Assembly (NCBI RefSeq): GCF_022376445.1
Contig: NW_025955164.1
Coordinates: 1-64,000, forward strand
DNA: 64,000 bases
Reading direction: 5' to 3'
Source of the DNA: Fomitopsis serialis
Lineage: Eukaryota; Basidiomycota; Agaricomycetes; Polyporales; Fomitopsidaceae
Position 1 is the first letter of the stretch. Each line of letters begins with the position of its first letter. Shown in pieces: positions 22,317 to 34,600 of the stretch. The position numbers were made by a program, and so were the translations under genes. Under the pieces are notes generated by a model. It saw nothing but the letters and a program-made list of their open reading frames with translations. It had not been told where the DNA came from and searched no databases.

Positions 22317-22922
22317 CGCATCAGAAGGAATGTCAGGCGGGTTGTACTAGTGCTGTATGCTCCGAATTCTTGCGGATGTACATACATGGCCCTTCTGCAG
22401 CGTTTGCGTTGAGGGGCCGGTGTTAATCATATGTACTTATACAGCAATGGAAGCTACGGAACGAGAGGGTCATCGAGAGCGACGCGAACTTAGGTAAGCA
22501 ATGACCGCCTAGCCGTCGCGATTGCCCGATGACGAGTACCAGCAAATATGGGACGAGAGCCTTAAAGAGCACTCTCGTCAGTAAAACGTGGGCAGGAACT
22601 CTGGAAAACGAAAGGAGCTCCGAACTGGTTCGGCGCCGGGAAGTCTGAGCTTTTGGGAGACATTTGGCAAGGCTAGTTAGAGGGCGCACTGGAGATTAGT
22701 TGGAGCGAGGATGGTGCGCCGGACTGGCCGACAGTATTGAGTCTTACACTGCGTGCGTAATGGCATTTGCTTAGAGGTGAATTGCCCGGAGGCGACTTTG
22801 TCGGCTGCCAGGCCTAACATACTTACGGCAACGCCTTCCGCGAGAGCCTTGCTACTACACTGTGGACAAAAGATTCGACGGCTTTCGCGTACGTATACAG
22901 TGGCACGCGCCTGCCAACTGAG
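22317..22922. other. Intergenic stretch, no supported gene
   Basis: No coding frame, repeat or RNA gene could be supported on either strand. Confidence 0.3.
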
Positions 22923-23849
22923 CTACTGACGCGGAACCGGTAATGCAAACGGGCACAGTAATGCAAACAGCCGCATTTCTCCCCTCATACCGAGCCGTTT
23001 ACTGGGCCAAAAAATCGTATACGACTGCTACATGCTACCTTAATATCATATATGAAGCAGAAGTAGCTGGGTGTATTGTACGCCGCGGGAGAAAATCAAA
23101 GATCTGTTTTCGGGTGGCTGAATACAGGTGTAACGAGAAGTTGCTGCACCGGGTACTACAATCCTTCCTTCGGAACACAAATTTGAGACTTCAGGCACAT
23201 AAAATACCTTCCAGACATGCTTCCTAAAATTTTCTGAGGTGTGTGTACGAGTGGAAGATGCTCGTTTGCACTGCACATTGCACTGGAGTTGGGAAGTGCA
23301 ATGTGACCGGCGGCGTCTCCCCATGCCGAAACAATCTCCGCTTGGGAAGCAGTGGCGGGTGGCAACTCCCTTTGAAGCCAGTGTCGGCCTTTCGTTAGCA
23401 GCCAATATCACACCGTAGTATCCGACTAATACTGTCTACTCGGTAGCTAATAGTCACATTTATAGTATGTTGTATGCTCTTCTAGTTGCTGTTGCACTGT
23501 ATCGTAATACACACTTTGCACTCGCACTCGATGCAGCCGCCGGCGCCGGTTTGCATTACTGGTTCAGCATCTGCAGTAGACGCGCATTCGGCATAACGGC
23601 AAGCAGGCGGACTCCTAATCTCGAGTGGGCGCCAAATGCTGCACCTCGATGCTTTGGCGGGCAAATGGGTCTCTCGTTTGCAGAACTGCCGAAAGCACTT
23701 TCCCCTACCGCGGAACGTCCAGAAATATTCATGTGTGCTCTCAAGATGTATAAATATGATTCTATAACAAAAGATTGACATGATCATTCTGTTTGAGCAG
23801 TCGGGACAGTAATGCAAACGCGTTTGCATTACCGGTTCAGCGTCAGTAG
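22923..23849. mobile_element. Terminal-inverted-repeat element with TA flanks (MITE-like or decayed DNA transposon)
   Basis: The left end at 22923-22951 and the right end at 23821-23849 are inverted copies of 29 bases with one mismatch (ctactgacgcggaaccgg at the left, ccggttcagcgtcagtag at the right). A third inverted copy lies inside at 23547-23579, and the motif agtaatgcaaac is repeated next to both ends (22957-22968 and 23808-23819). Read as ctgacgc..gcgtcag, the element is bounded by TA on each side, as in Tc1/mariner-type insertions. No transposase frame is visible in the 0.9 kb, so it is non-autonomous. The internal end may mark a nested copy or a 0.66 kb variant. Confidence 0.7.
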
Positions 23850-24111
23850 TCGAGGTTAGTCGGCTGCTGGAAGTGGTTGCGTAGAAAAGTCGCGGCCCAC
23901 CAGAGCGTTGCGTAGAATCCGAATCTCGATCTGCGGGCGTGTGGCACGTGAACGCAACGCGCTCTCCAAGTCTCCAACTTGACCGCAAGTCGCGACTCCG
24001 AGTCTGAGCGTCTTCGTCCTCGTCCTCGTCCTCGTCCTCCTGAGCCTCCTCCTCGTCTACCTACGCCCTACGCACCTGCAAAACCGACTGCACCACTACT
24101 TACACTACAAC

Positions 24112-26262
24112 ATGAGGTTCTCGGCGCCACGCTCGCCGCCGCCGCCCTCTGTACCAAGGTGCGCATCCGAGCCTACTACTCGTCGCACTATACTCACACA
24201 AAGCACCCAGCAGGCAGTACAGAAGCCGGTCGACGTTCGGTGTCCCGTCTGACTCGGAGGAGGACGAAGAAGAGTACTACTCTGAGCTGGAGAGCGACTC
24301 GGAATCTGGGAGCTCGTTCGACGCGTCGGGGCCAGAGGAGGACGAGACGTACCTCTCGGACGACCTGCAGGAGATTTTGACACTTTCACGACCGTACGTT
24401 CGCTTGATATGCGCTTCTTAGTTGCCAGGACATATCTGAGAGGTTTGTAGAACGCAAGAACGACCGAAACGCAGCCCTGCAGAGCAGCATTACATCAATG
24501 AGGCGCTCGTGTCGGTGCGCCTACGCGCGAACCACCACGACCCGTACGAGGAGTGGAAGTCGGATCTCAAAGAAGAGTCTTTGGTGCGTGTTCAGTCATC
24601 CTCATAGATTGTGGCATGTTGTACGCGTCGCTAGCAATGCAACCCTTTGTCCCCTCACGATCGCACCCTTCATCGCCCGCACGCTTCAGTCTCACACCGC
24701 ATACGTCCTCTCTGTTATGAGCTCTAGTTGACGCCCCTCTAGCGCGTAGCCCGCCTGGACCACTCCCTCGCGAAAGGCGAGCACCACAAAGCCCAGCTCG
24801 CCGCACACGCCCAGTATGCCCAACGGCGCGCGACCGAGGTCGCCGCGGCGCGCCACAAGGCGCAGACGTACGTCGCGCACATCAACACGCGGCGCGACAA
24901 GGAGATGGACCGGCTGAGGACGGAGTGGGAGACGCGCAACAAACACCTGTGGGAGCACATCGAGGGCGTGATTCGCACGGAGGATGAGAAGGTGCGCGCG
25001 AAGGAGGAGGAGGAGCGGAAGAAGCGGGAGGCGGAGGAGCAGAAGAGGAGGGAGGAAGAGGAGCTGAGGAGGAAGGAGGAGGAGAAACGGAGACAAGAGG
25101 AGGAGGAACGGAAGAAGGAGAAGGAGCGGGAAGAGGAAGAGGCGCGAAAGATAGCAGAGGCGGAGCAGGCGCGCAAGGAGAAAGAGGCAGCAGAGGCGGA
25201 GCAGAGGGATCAGCTAGGATTCTCGACCGCCAGCGAGGATTGGCAGGGTGCGCGTGAGAACTTGAAGGTAGGTCGCGTTGGCAGCAAGCGGTGAGCGTGT
25301 GGCTGACGTCAACACAGTGGCTCAAGACGGGACCTGTGAAGACCGTCAAGTCAAACAAGGAGCTCAAGTCGCTGTGGAGTGCCGGGCGGCGTGCGATCAC
25401 TCCCAAGGTCGGACAACTAACGAACGACCCCGAGTCCATCGACCGAATAGTAAGCCGATCCTCAGTCCCGCTCTCGTACGCACTCACACCGTCCCCGCAG
25501 TCCCGACAGCTGGTCGAGGTTGTCTACGGGAAGCCCCAGCACCCGGAAGCGGTCTACTTCGCGCTCCTTTCCTCCCTTGCCAAGGCGATCCTCCTCCAGG
25601 CGGAGACGGAAGTGACCGCGGAGAAGCGAAGCGCGGGCCCACTTGCGCAGGTCGCGGCGAACCTCCTCGGCGAGCTCTCTGGCTTCGCGGAGGCGTTCTG
25701 GGCGAAACTCTGCCAGCGCACAGGCGGGTGGCCCATCCCGATCGTCGTGCCCCAGGCGGACTGGAACGGCATGCCGTTCAGCAAGGAGGACCGGCGGAAG
25801 GCGCTCGGGTATCGCGACGGCGAGGGCCTCGCGGAGTACACGGCGCGCGTGACGGGCATCATGCGGGTATACTTCCACATCCTGTTCGCGGAGGTGGACA
25901 GCCCTCTCGATCCAGTGTTTCGGCTGCCGAGGGTGTGGACGTACTTCGCGAGGATGCTGACGGAGCCTGTGCTGCTGCAGAGCTCGGTGGCCCCGAGTGT
26001 GTTGCATGGTATGTTCTCTGGTGCGCTGTTTAGCGAGGTGATGCTGACGAACGGACGCCCTCTAGCTGCGCTTGACGTCGGTGGCGCGCGGGCGAAACAG
26101 ATTTGGGGCAAGCAGTGGGTCAAGCTGCTTGCCCAGCTTTACGAGGCTGCGACGGTCGGGCTCGAGGGGGCGCCTGGACGACTGCTCGGGGGGCAATCGT
26201 CAGAGGGCATCGCAGCGCGTGTCCGTGTACAGCTGGAGATCGAGCGTATCATGACGCAGTGA
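24112..26262 (+). CDS. GLE1: mRNA export factor GLE1
   Basis: GLE1 activates the DEAD-box ATPase Dbp5 at the cytoplasmic face of the nuclear pore to release exported mRNPs. Seven exons (24112-24158, 24223-24393, 24451-24583, 24743-25267, 25318-25449, 25501-26008, 26066-26262) sum to 571 codons in one frame. The N-terminus is acidic (SDSEEDEEEYYSELE). A long Glu/Lys/Arg coiled coil spans about residues 200-280. The GLE1-like C-terminal helical domain follows, with AVYFALLSSLAKAILLQAE, VAANLLGELSGFAEAFWAKL, GGWPIPIVV and the closing IAARVRVQLEIERIMTQ. Order and length fit the family (about 540-700 residues). It lies between the two inverted P450 arms. Confidence 0.9.
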
Positions 26263-26830
26263 CGGTATTGCATTTTGTTTGTTTGTTGTATTACTCGACT
26301 GCTTTCTTTCGGACAGAGTAGTGGAACATCAGCTTGTAAACTACAGTCGCCACTATGGTGCACAGCTACTTAGAGCCGGATGGTCAAATCCAGCCGCGTT
26401 GAGAGTGAACAGTATTGTAGCGATAGACTGTACACAGCCACACAGCAATTACGCCAGCCTTCTCTGCACAAGCAAGGTGCGTCAGAGTTCTGACTGGCAT
26501 GTGGTTGCATAGGCGACACGAACCAGTTGCAGTCTCACAGCACATCGACATCCGATGAACGAAAACAGGGTATGCCACCCACAATTGATATGTTTCCGTT
26601 ACCGAGACTCAAGTACACGTCAAGCGTATCTGCCATGCTGAGGTTCGCGCTAACTTACGCACTGGCATTCACAGACCCAGAAGCGGATTGGGCTAAGTAT
26701 GTATGAGCGATCGTCGTCCCGTTGATCACCCTGCAGCCGAAGTATGGCAGGATACATTAAATCTAAGCACTTGACGAACCAAACCACTGCATAACACGAC
26801 CATGCATCACGATGATCCTGGAACCGACCT
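26263..26830. other. Intergenic stretch between GLE1 and P450 copy B
   Basis: The flanking genes converge here. Similarity to the 3-prime flank of P450 copy A extends only about 50 bases past the copy B stop (ttaatgtatcctgccata near 26744-26761). No gene is seen. Confidence 0.4.
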
Positions 26831-29193
26831 TTATATCGAGTACACAGCCTCAGACTCCCTGATCAATGCTACGACCTTGTCCGACCTCGGTCGCAGCTCG
26901 CATGGGAACGGAATGACATGACTAGCTCGCGTGTCAGCTACAGCAACTCCGAAGCGCGACCGGGAATATAGGTTACCTGATTATCCCCGAAATGAACCCC
27001 GGCGTGAAGTCGACGTCCACGCCCGTTGCAGCGTCGCGTGCTTTCGTCACATCGAACGCCGCAAGGATGCGGGATGCGGCGAGCCATACGGTGGAGTCCC
27101 CGAGATCCTGGCCAGGGCATAGTCTGTGCAAGGTGACGAGGGTGAGTGGTGGGACACCCAGCACCGTCGACATACTCACCGCCGACCGAAACCAAAGACA
27201 AAATCACGAGGGTCAGGGTCTGGATTGTCAGTGAGGAAGCGTTCGGGTTTGAACACGTCGGCGTAGTAATCGGGATCACGGCTGATTGCCCTGTGAGAGC
27301 ACAGCGCGAGCGGTTGTTGCGATCAGCATAAAAATCTGCATCGACGATATCGAGGGATGGGCCGTACCAGACATTGGGAATAATCATTGACCCTGCAGGT
27401 GTGGTGTATGAGTCGTACGTGTCATCCTCGGTGACTTGATGGGGTAAGACTAACGACCGCAACACGAGATGATGAAACCATAGACCCATATCGCAAGGCT
27501 TGAACGACGTACCAAGCGGAACAGGTGGGTTCCATCTTCGAGTACGAGGCCGGCATCAGGGAATCATACAAGATAGAGGAACTCAATCGGACGCACCGGT
27601 AGACCTCCTTGAGTAGAGCTTCGAGGTATGGCAGAGCCGTCCTGTCGTCGAGTTCGGGGAGCCGCTCGCTGCCGACAACAGCGTCGAGCTCGTTTTGAGA
27701 CTTCGCACGCGCATCGGGATGCAGTACAATCGCAAGCATGAAGGACGTAAGGGCGGTAGCCGTCTATCGGTACGTGGGCGTCATGGTACGATGTCCAGCA
27801 CGGCAAGCCTCCGGTGCTCACCGTGTCAGTTCCCCCTGACGTCCGTTATTCAGTCGGGGTATAGATTGCGCAGAATAGCAGGCGCGTACCCGAGTAAACA
27901 ACACTGACGGCACCTTTGATGTCTTCCCTATCATAGTCAGAGATCATCCCGTCTGCGGCGCATTCGTCAAGGAGTGTTGTGAGGAAACAGCTGCGCGCAG
28001 TTCCTCGGGCCTATGGGACGAATCACCATGATCGATCCATCAGAACGCAGACAGTCAGACGCACCATTGCAGCATGAACACGCTCGTACGGCGCATCGAT
28101 CATCTGGCGGGTCAGTTCCCTGACCTCCGCCACCTTTCTCATGAAGTGCATTCCGGGGACCCACATAGGGATATGCCTCACTGTGAAGCGAGATCAAAAC
28201 AAGACGACATGTCAACCTGCTATGCTCACGACTCACAGACCGGGAAGAAGTCGACTAGGCTCGCGCCAGCCCCACCGGCCTCTACCATACCGACTACGGC
28301 ACGCTCTGCGAGGTCCATGAACTGAGTATCATGGGAGAGCACACCGTGTCCGTAGGCGATGTCGACCATCACAGCACCCACGTAGCTTTATAGGACGACA
28401 CGAGCAGCAGATGTCCAGTCGCATCGTATCGATGACATTTGTTGATGGTTCATGCAGTAAAAACCAGTCGGTTCTTGAAGAGCTGCATTAACCAATGGAC
28501 GCACCGCTTAAGCCCCACAAACAGTGCTTTGCACGCCCGGTCTCCGGTCTTATCTTCGAGGGACTGGCTCGCATTGACAAGACCCGCGAGGAGCCTGACC
28601 GACTCGCGGCGCTGGACGGGAATGTACGATTCGAGCGCAGAGGCCGATTGAAAGGCAGCTTGGAACCAGCGGCGCTGGCGGCGCCACTGCTCTCCGTAGG
28701 GCATGATGGTAACGTTGTTGGTGAAGCCGATCCTAAGGGGAGAAGACCACCACGAGCATCATGCCAGTGGTTACGGATGAGAGATAGTGAGAGATCGAGA
28801 AGCACGTTGTAACGCACAGCTCAGTTAAAAGAAGAGTCCTCGGTCGGTCCGAGTACTTGTAGCCACGCTTGTTGAGGAGCTCGTCCATAGCTTTGGCGGA
28901 GTTGAGCACGATGGTGGGCCTGTTGAATATCCGCATGTACACCACATCACCTGGGCGAGAGTCGTTAGCATTACTATGTGTGCGCATCGGGCAGGGACAG
29001 CAGGCTATGTACCATAGGTCTTCCTCCAATCCATGAAGACATGCTGTTGATATCTCAACGGGACACGGTGTGCGCTCCCGATTACGGGAAGGCAGCTAGG
29101 ACCCGGAGGAAGAGACATCTCACGACCCCGCCGGAGCAGTCTAGAGAGCAAGAAGGTGCATAGGGTCAGGAGCAGAAGTACAGCGACACCCAT
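26831..29193 (-). CDS. Cytochrome P450 monooxygenase copy B (intact)
   Basis: A microsomal P450 of about 530 residues in roughly thirteen exons, anchored in the ER and served by a P450 reductase. It starts at the ATG at 29193 ([20 protein letters not shown]). The order is proline hinge [14 protein letters not shown]-helix [23 protein letters not shown]-helix GGTDT, K-helix [29 protein letters not shown] and haem loop FGFGRRLCPGQD, ending ESEAVYSI. Where copy A is broken, this copy reads [16 protein letters not shown] in one frame. General resemblance is to the large basidiomycete group often labelled O-methylsterigmatocystin oxidoreductase-like. The substrate cannot be told, and no biosynthetic partner genes lie beside it. 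Confidence 0.85.
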
Positions 29194-29250
29194 CCTATTG
29201 ACAGGGTGCTGAAGTAAGGGAAAGCAAGGAGCCCGCTGAGGAATCGGGAC

Positions 29251-29258
29251 TTTATATA
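29251..29258 (-). promoter_or_regulatory. TATA box of P450 copy B
   Basis: The sequence tatataaa (minus strand) lies about 60 bases before the ATG at 29193 and matches the consensus. The equivalent site in copy A is tatattaa. Confidence 0.6.
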
Positions 29259-29799
29259 CAAGGTCGACAACCGCCTTGGGAAGGGCGGGCAGACCGAATT
29301 ACTTATTAAGACTGTAGCCGCCTACATGCAAAGTGAGCAATATTGGAGAAGGTTAGCATCTGACATCAACAGGCATGAGTATGTCTAGTCATTAGAGGCA
29401 AAGAAGAGTAGTATGCTTGACTCGCCAGACGCGCACGAAGTCTTCACTGACGTGACAAGCGACCGCTGCGAGCGACTACTAAGTCTACTGGTCGGGGCGC
29501 ATGTGTGCGTGGATCGATGCGAGCCTGAGGGCTATGGACAGGTGGCTCCCTGCCGTCTATTCAACTACGATGGCAAGGAAGTTGTGAAGGTCCTGCAGGG
29601 CGGTGTGTTGGTTCTGATCGCTGGCGGTAGTTGGCAGAGCATGCTAGATCAAACTCAAGGTGTTAGGTTCGCCGTCATAGTATATCTGCGCGAGCGGGCG
29701 CAGCTGTGTAGGGAAGAGTATGGCAGGCAGAGGCAAGCCGTGCCCAGAGTCCACTGGCGCGGCTCGAAAGCCGCGTCGACCGCGTCGCGTTGCTCACGT

Positions 29800-31291
29800 G
29801 ATGGCGGCATATAAAATCGAGACGTGCTGGCAGTGCGTCTGCTCATCCTCCACCATCATCTCTCGCAGCAGACTCGAAGCCGCGACGCTCGCTACGCACA
29901 GGACTCTCTGTCTTTCCTCGCGAGTGGGCCAAGGTCTGAGTCTTTTCTATAGGCTGCCTTCTATAATCCAGAACGCAGTCGGGTGGCCTGGATGCGACCC
30001 GTCCAGTGCTGCCCCCAACATACAAGAAACACGCCGATCGCGAGGCGGATACCGGGATTCGCCCCAGGGTTTCGCAAGGTCGTTCCCTTTTATGCTCGCT
30101 GTGTCGGATTGGAATATGTTGGAGGTGCGGGTTCTTCTATCATCTGCCCCCATGGCTCTCTGTTTTGTTTTCTCCCTATCGGCGTCACTCCGTTTTTGTG
30201 ACGGAAGACCTTTGATAGGCCTTTGTGTCCTAGGTGTAGGGTGTTTCCCATTCAAGGGCTGCCTACGGGAGGGCTCTCTACGATGTGATTGGTGGCGCTC
30301 GCGTGGTCGGTGCGGCCTCTGGCCAAGGTGCTAGCATCTGGCATTCGCTGCTCCGCATCGTAGAACAGCTCGAGCGCACGTGTTGCGTCAGATATCATCG
30401 GAAACTTTCGGGAGACCTGCCAGTGAAAATAACTAAGTAGCTGAGCAATAACAATATCCCAGATCGGAGTGCGCTCTCGAGTAGCGTACGCGTACAACAG
30501 GACTCGATTTCACTCCAACACTACGGAGTGTCAGCTTGCACTCAAGTGCTGCTGGCCGATGATGCATGCCTACACCACCCTGGACAATCCGCTATGGCCT
30601 AAGGACGTGCGTTGATGTCTGGGCAGGAGCTGCCGCGCGTCAACCGAGACGGTTCGGTTTGACGGAGGTCAACTGTCGGTGGTTTGTGACCTCCACCTTC
30701 GGGCTGTGGATGCTATCGGGGTGGTGTTGTATTGCACCCGCTGTTCGGTGCGACCTTGCGGCTTCTGTAGGGCCGGGCGTACGAGGGGAGAATGGGAGTC
30801 ATGGGCAGCCTTGTGCTGGCGGATGGTGAAGTGTCCTTCAGTGCACTTCGCGGCGCACGTTTCTGCGGCTTTGTGCCGACGTGTAACTCGATTCAGACTA
30901 CTCCTTGTCTGCTGCGACTCAAATTTTTTCCTCAGTATCCCTCTTCGCGAGGATTCCATTGTTCCTGCTGTATAAGTTTAGTACTTCCGTCGCATGTAGC
31001 AATACAGTTGTGTGGGTGTATCCGCCTTGCTGTGCAATGACATTCAAGTTATGGATATCAGAATGAGAGATCTGAATCCAATGCCGACAAGGTCTTGACG
31101 TCGTTGTCCGTTGCTCACATGCATTGCTACGTCGCGCCTGGTCATACAACATGTCGAGCTTCAGTCTCGGCGCCACTGCCTTCACGACTGAAGCTTCATC
31201 CCACGGATTCCTATGGTTATTGCTCTAGCCTGAGCCATTGGCAGATGATCCACTGCATAGCGTATTCACAGGGTACATGACAACGAAACAA
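29800..31291 (-). repeat. Dispersed repeat R, copy 3 (inverted)
   Basis: It is the inverted counterpart of copies 1 and 2. Its far end, gggtacatgacaacgaaaca at 31271-31290, is the complement of the start of copy 2. The order of shared blocks is the same (cctcttcgcgagg-type block near 30950, tcgaagccgcgacgctcgc near 29875). It sits directly upstream of P450 copy B, as copy 1 sits upstream of copy A. The P450-proximal promoter sequence (29200-29800) also matches 14080-14620, so repeat and P450 moved as one unit. Confidence 0.8.
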
Positions 31292-31347
31292 CACGGTGAC
31301 AGTTCGAATAACAACACACATCCACGTCTAAAGATACGAACAACAAA

Positions 31348-31646
31348 TACTGTAGTATTCAATACAGTCCGGCGGTCACGCGTCACAAGGCCCCTCGCCA
31401 CACCGGTAAAGGACCCTTGTCACGGGTCACTGGGGGTCCCGCCGGTTGTGACAAATGCACAAAAATTTGGCCGCCTCCGGCGGCGGCTTCAGCACTCGTT
31501 TCGACGACGTTTATAGCCCATCGACGCTCCGCCGCACCGTCTGCACCGTCTTTGTCACACGTCACCGTCGCTCGCGCCGCGCCGCCTGGCGGCGGCGCGG
31601 CTGTCACAGTCACAACCTGCGCCGGATTGAATTGAATACTACAGTA
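31348..31646. mobile_element. MITE-like element with terminal inverted repeats
   Basis: A 299-base element whose ends are inverted copies: tactgtagtattcaat at 31348-31363 and the complement attgaatactacagta at 31631-31646. Both continue into gtccggcg/cgccggat. It has TA at each edge, consistent with a TA target. The interior is GC-rich, with a ccgccggcggc-like palindromic core, and codes for nothing. It ends only 16 bases before the stop codon of the condensin gene, so it probably lies within or next to that gene's 3-prime UTR. Confidence 0.75.
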
Positions 31647-31662
31647 TGTATCACAGACAGCC

Positions 31663-34600
31663 TTAACGTACTGCGATCTCTCCGAGTTGTACGTTCTCGC
31701 GGTCCGAGTCAGCATCTGATGATGTTTCGACCCTCCGGAGTGTCTTCTTCTTCGCCGCCTTCCTCGCCACCTTCGCAGACGCTGCGTGCGCCACGCCTGG
31801 CCTTTGATTCGTAGCGTCGGAGAAGGGGTCGTCCGCAACATGGCTCTGTGCCTTCCTGCTCATGCTGCGATGAGATGTCATTTCCTCGGTGAATGGGCCG
31901 TCAAGCACCCACCTAGGACTCTGATAGTGAGCGACCTTCTTGTGGGCCGGCGATATGAACGTGCGGCCGGGACTCCTCGTTCGTCTGGGATGATCGTCAG
32001 TCACGGATGCACACGCTTGAGCTGGGAGTATAGGGACTGACTTCACAGCAGGATTGCGCTTCGGCGTTGTCGCAGGACGAGATGAAGGCCCGGCTCTCTC
32101 AACTTCGCCTTCCTCTTCGTCGTCGCCAGATCTGCATCAGGACGCATACGTGAAATCAGGATGATTGCGCTGGAGGGGCGAACACTTACTCATCAGGATC
32201 GATCGACTGTGCGGTGGCCTGAGGTCGTTCCTTTGCTTTACCCTTGTCCTGCGTAGTGAGGATGTGTTGTATCTCTGCCTCTTCCTCCGCGTCCTCCTCG
32301 TCTTCGGGGGCAGCTCCGTCACTCTCGCCAATACGCTCGTCCTCGAACTCCAGGCCGATGAGTACACATAACTCGCGGAACCGTTCATCCGTGGCGTGTA
32401 CCCTTGCGTCGATACCCTCGATGCGTTTGCCGAACCGCTTGACGAATCCACCGCGAAACTTGTCCACAATCTTCTCAGCAGCGGGGTCCTCGAACGGACA
32501 GTGCTACACGAGGGAGTTAGGTGATCAATCAGTGCATGCTCGTATTGGAGTATCGTAAAGGGCGTACATCTTTCAAGTCCGTGAGCACCATGTGGAGAAG
32601 AAGCAGAGGAAGATCCCCCGGGTTGTCATGAATGTAAAGCTTCCCTAGTAGCTGGCACAAGTCCTTCCGGTCTTGCTCTGACCGGACCGCATCGTCAGTC
32701 ATCAAATCGGCATTGTCTGGTACGTGCTTTACTCACCCGTCTCGTCTTTAGCATACAACGCCTTGAATATGTCCAAAGCGAAGTGGATGTGCACATCGGC
32801 CGTGGATGGGTCTTGTTCATCTCTGCAAGAAAGCGACGTTAGGTACAAGCTAAAACACCATACACAACTACGCGGAAGATCTTACTTGTGCACCAACTTC
32901 CGTGGATCCGTCCAGTCGACTAGAAGCAAACCGAACTGGGATGAGCTGACCATCTCTTCGCCATCCGTCAGCTCCGCGTGGACCTGTCCGACTAGGTCAT
33001 ACGCTGCCATCGCAACCTGCACGTACACTCATGAGTGCCTATCTTGACTCAAGACAGAGCTTATATACACACCGATTGCATGCGTCGCTGATTTGCTGCA
33101 GACGAGTAACAGTACACTGGCAGGAAATATGCGAGGCACTGCCGGAGCTCTTGATTATCCACGGTCGTGGGCGAGACGTACGTCATGAGCATGCTGGTCA
33201 ACACCTGCGAGCAAGGGCTTTATACTTAGTATTCTGTTGATCAGAGAGAAACGGAGGACAAACCCGAGGGTCGGTGACCAAGCCCGCGAGCATGAGTTTC
33301 GAGATTCCTATGCACAAGACGGCCTGGACCGCAGACGAATCCTCTACCTCGAGGGTCTGCAACAGGAACGTTACGATCTTCTCAGCCTGAAGTGATGCAT
33401 CAGTTCGCTGTTCATCGCACAGTAGTGTATTGCACATACGATGTCCTCAGATCGCAAGAGTAGCTCTTCGTCGTACACCATGAGGATGTCAAAGATGACG
33501 CGGAGCACCTTGACCTTCAGATCCTCTGGGGCACTCTGAACCTGGTTCAAGAAGAGCTGGAACGAGTTCATGGCCATGCTCTGTGAAGTCGAGGGTCGTG
33601 AGATGGCATGTTTGGATGAATATTGCCACGCGGAAGTACTGAACGCACCTTCGCGATCAGGCAGCATAGACCCAGATTGACGAGTGCTCTTTCACGTAAG
33701 GCAAGCTCCTTTCTCTTAACAGCCGGAATGATCAAGTCGGCGAGCAGTCCTTCCAGGGTTGAATTCTCGTCGAAGCTCTGAAAAATATTTACTCATGGTC
33801 AGAACCATTCTCAGTGGAGGGCCGAGCTTCTTGGAGACGTACACCTTGTACGCGACTCAGCATGGACATGCAGATCCCGAGACAGCGCAGATCTATAACA
33901 TCCGCCTTTTCCCGTTCTTCCGGGGACATGTCGAGAAGACTCTTTGCGCGACGTAAAGACCGGCTTCGCTGTGAGCTTTGTGTAGTGTTCAAAGAGCTGT
34001 TACTGTCTGGTAGGATATTCGACTTCGCCGATGTCAATAGGCCGCGCCGGGGATCGAGACAGATAGCAACGCACTACATCAAGGAGTTCTTCGCCATCGC
34101 GGAGTTCAGCAATCATCTCGACGATGACACGTATCAGCTCCCGTTCACTCGGAGAGGACTCCTTGAGCACGTCCATGCACGGCTCCGTTAGGCTTTCAGG
34201 GAGCAGTTCATGTGCAAGCATCTCACCTATGTAACATTGCAGAAGTCAGTAGGGAGGCGTCTTTCGTCCGAATGCTACTTACGGACGACAGCGAACGCCT
34301 TCCGCCGCCCGATCTCGTCAGAGAAATCTGACGAAGCGGTCAATCGCAGCATCTCAGTTACGACAAAAGCGCGTTCCGAGACGACGTCCTCCTTTCGTTC
34401 CATAGCTTCGTCGTCTTCTGCTCCGGCGGGCTCGGAGCGAGATTCCGCCTGCATTCTGGCATCTTCCAAGTCCTCAATAGCGTCGAGTAGGTCGTTGCAG
34501 GCCTCTTGCAAATAGAAGGCGAGCGCAGTGACAACCGGGGCCTTCGCAGCCTCGAGGTGACCCTCCAGATCATGTTCGCGGCAGTAGGCGGTGAAGACGC

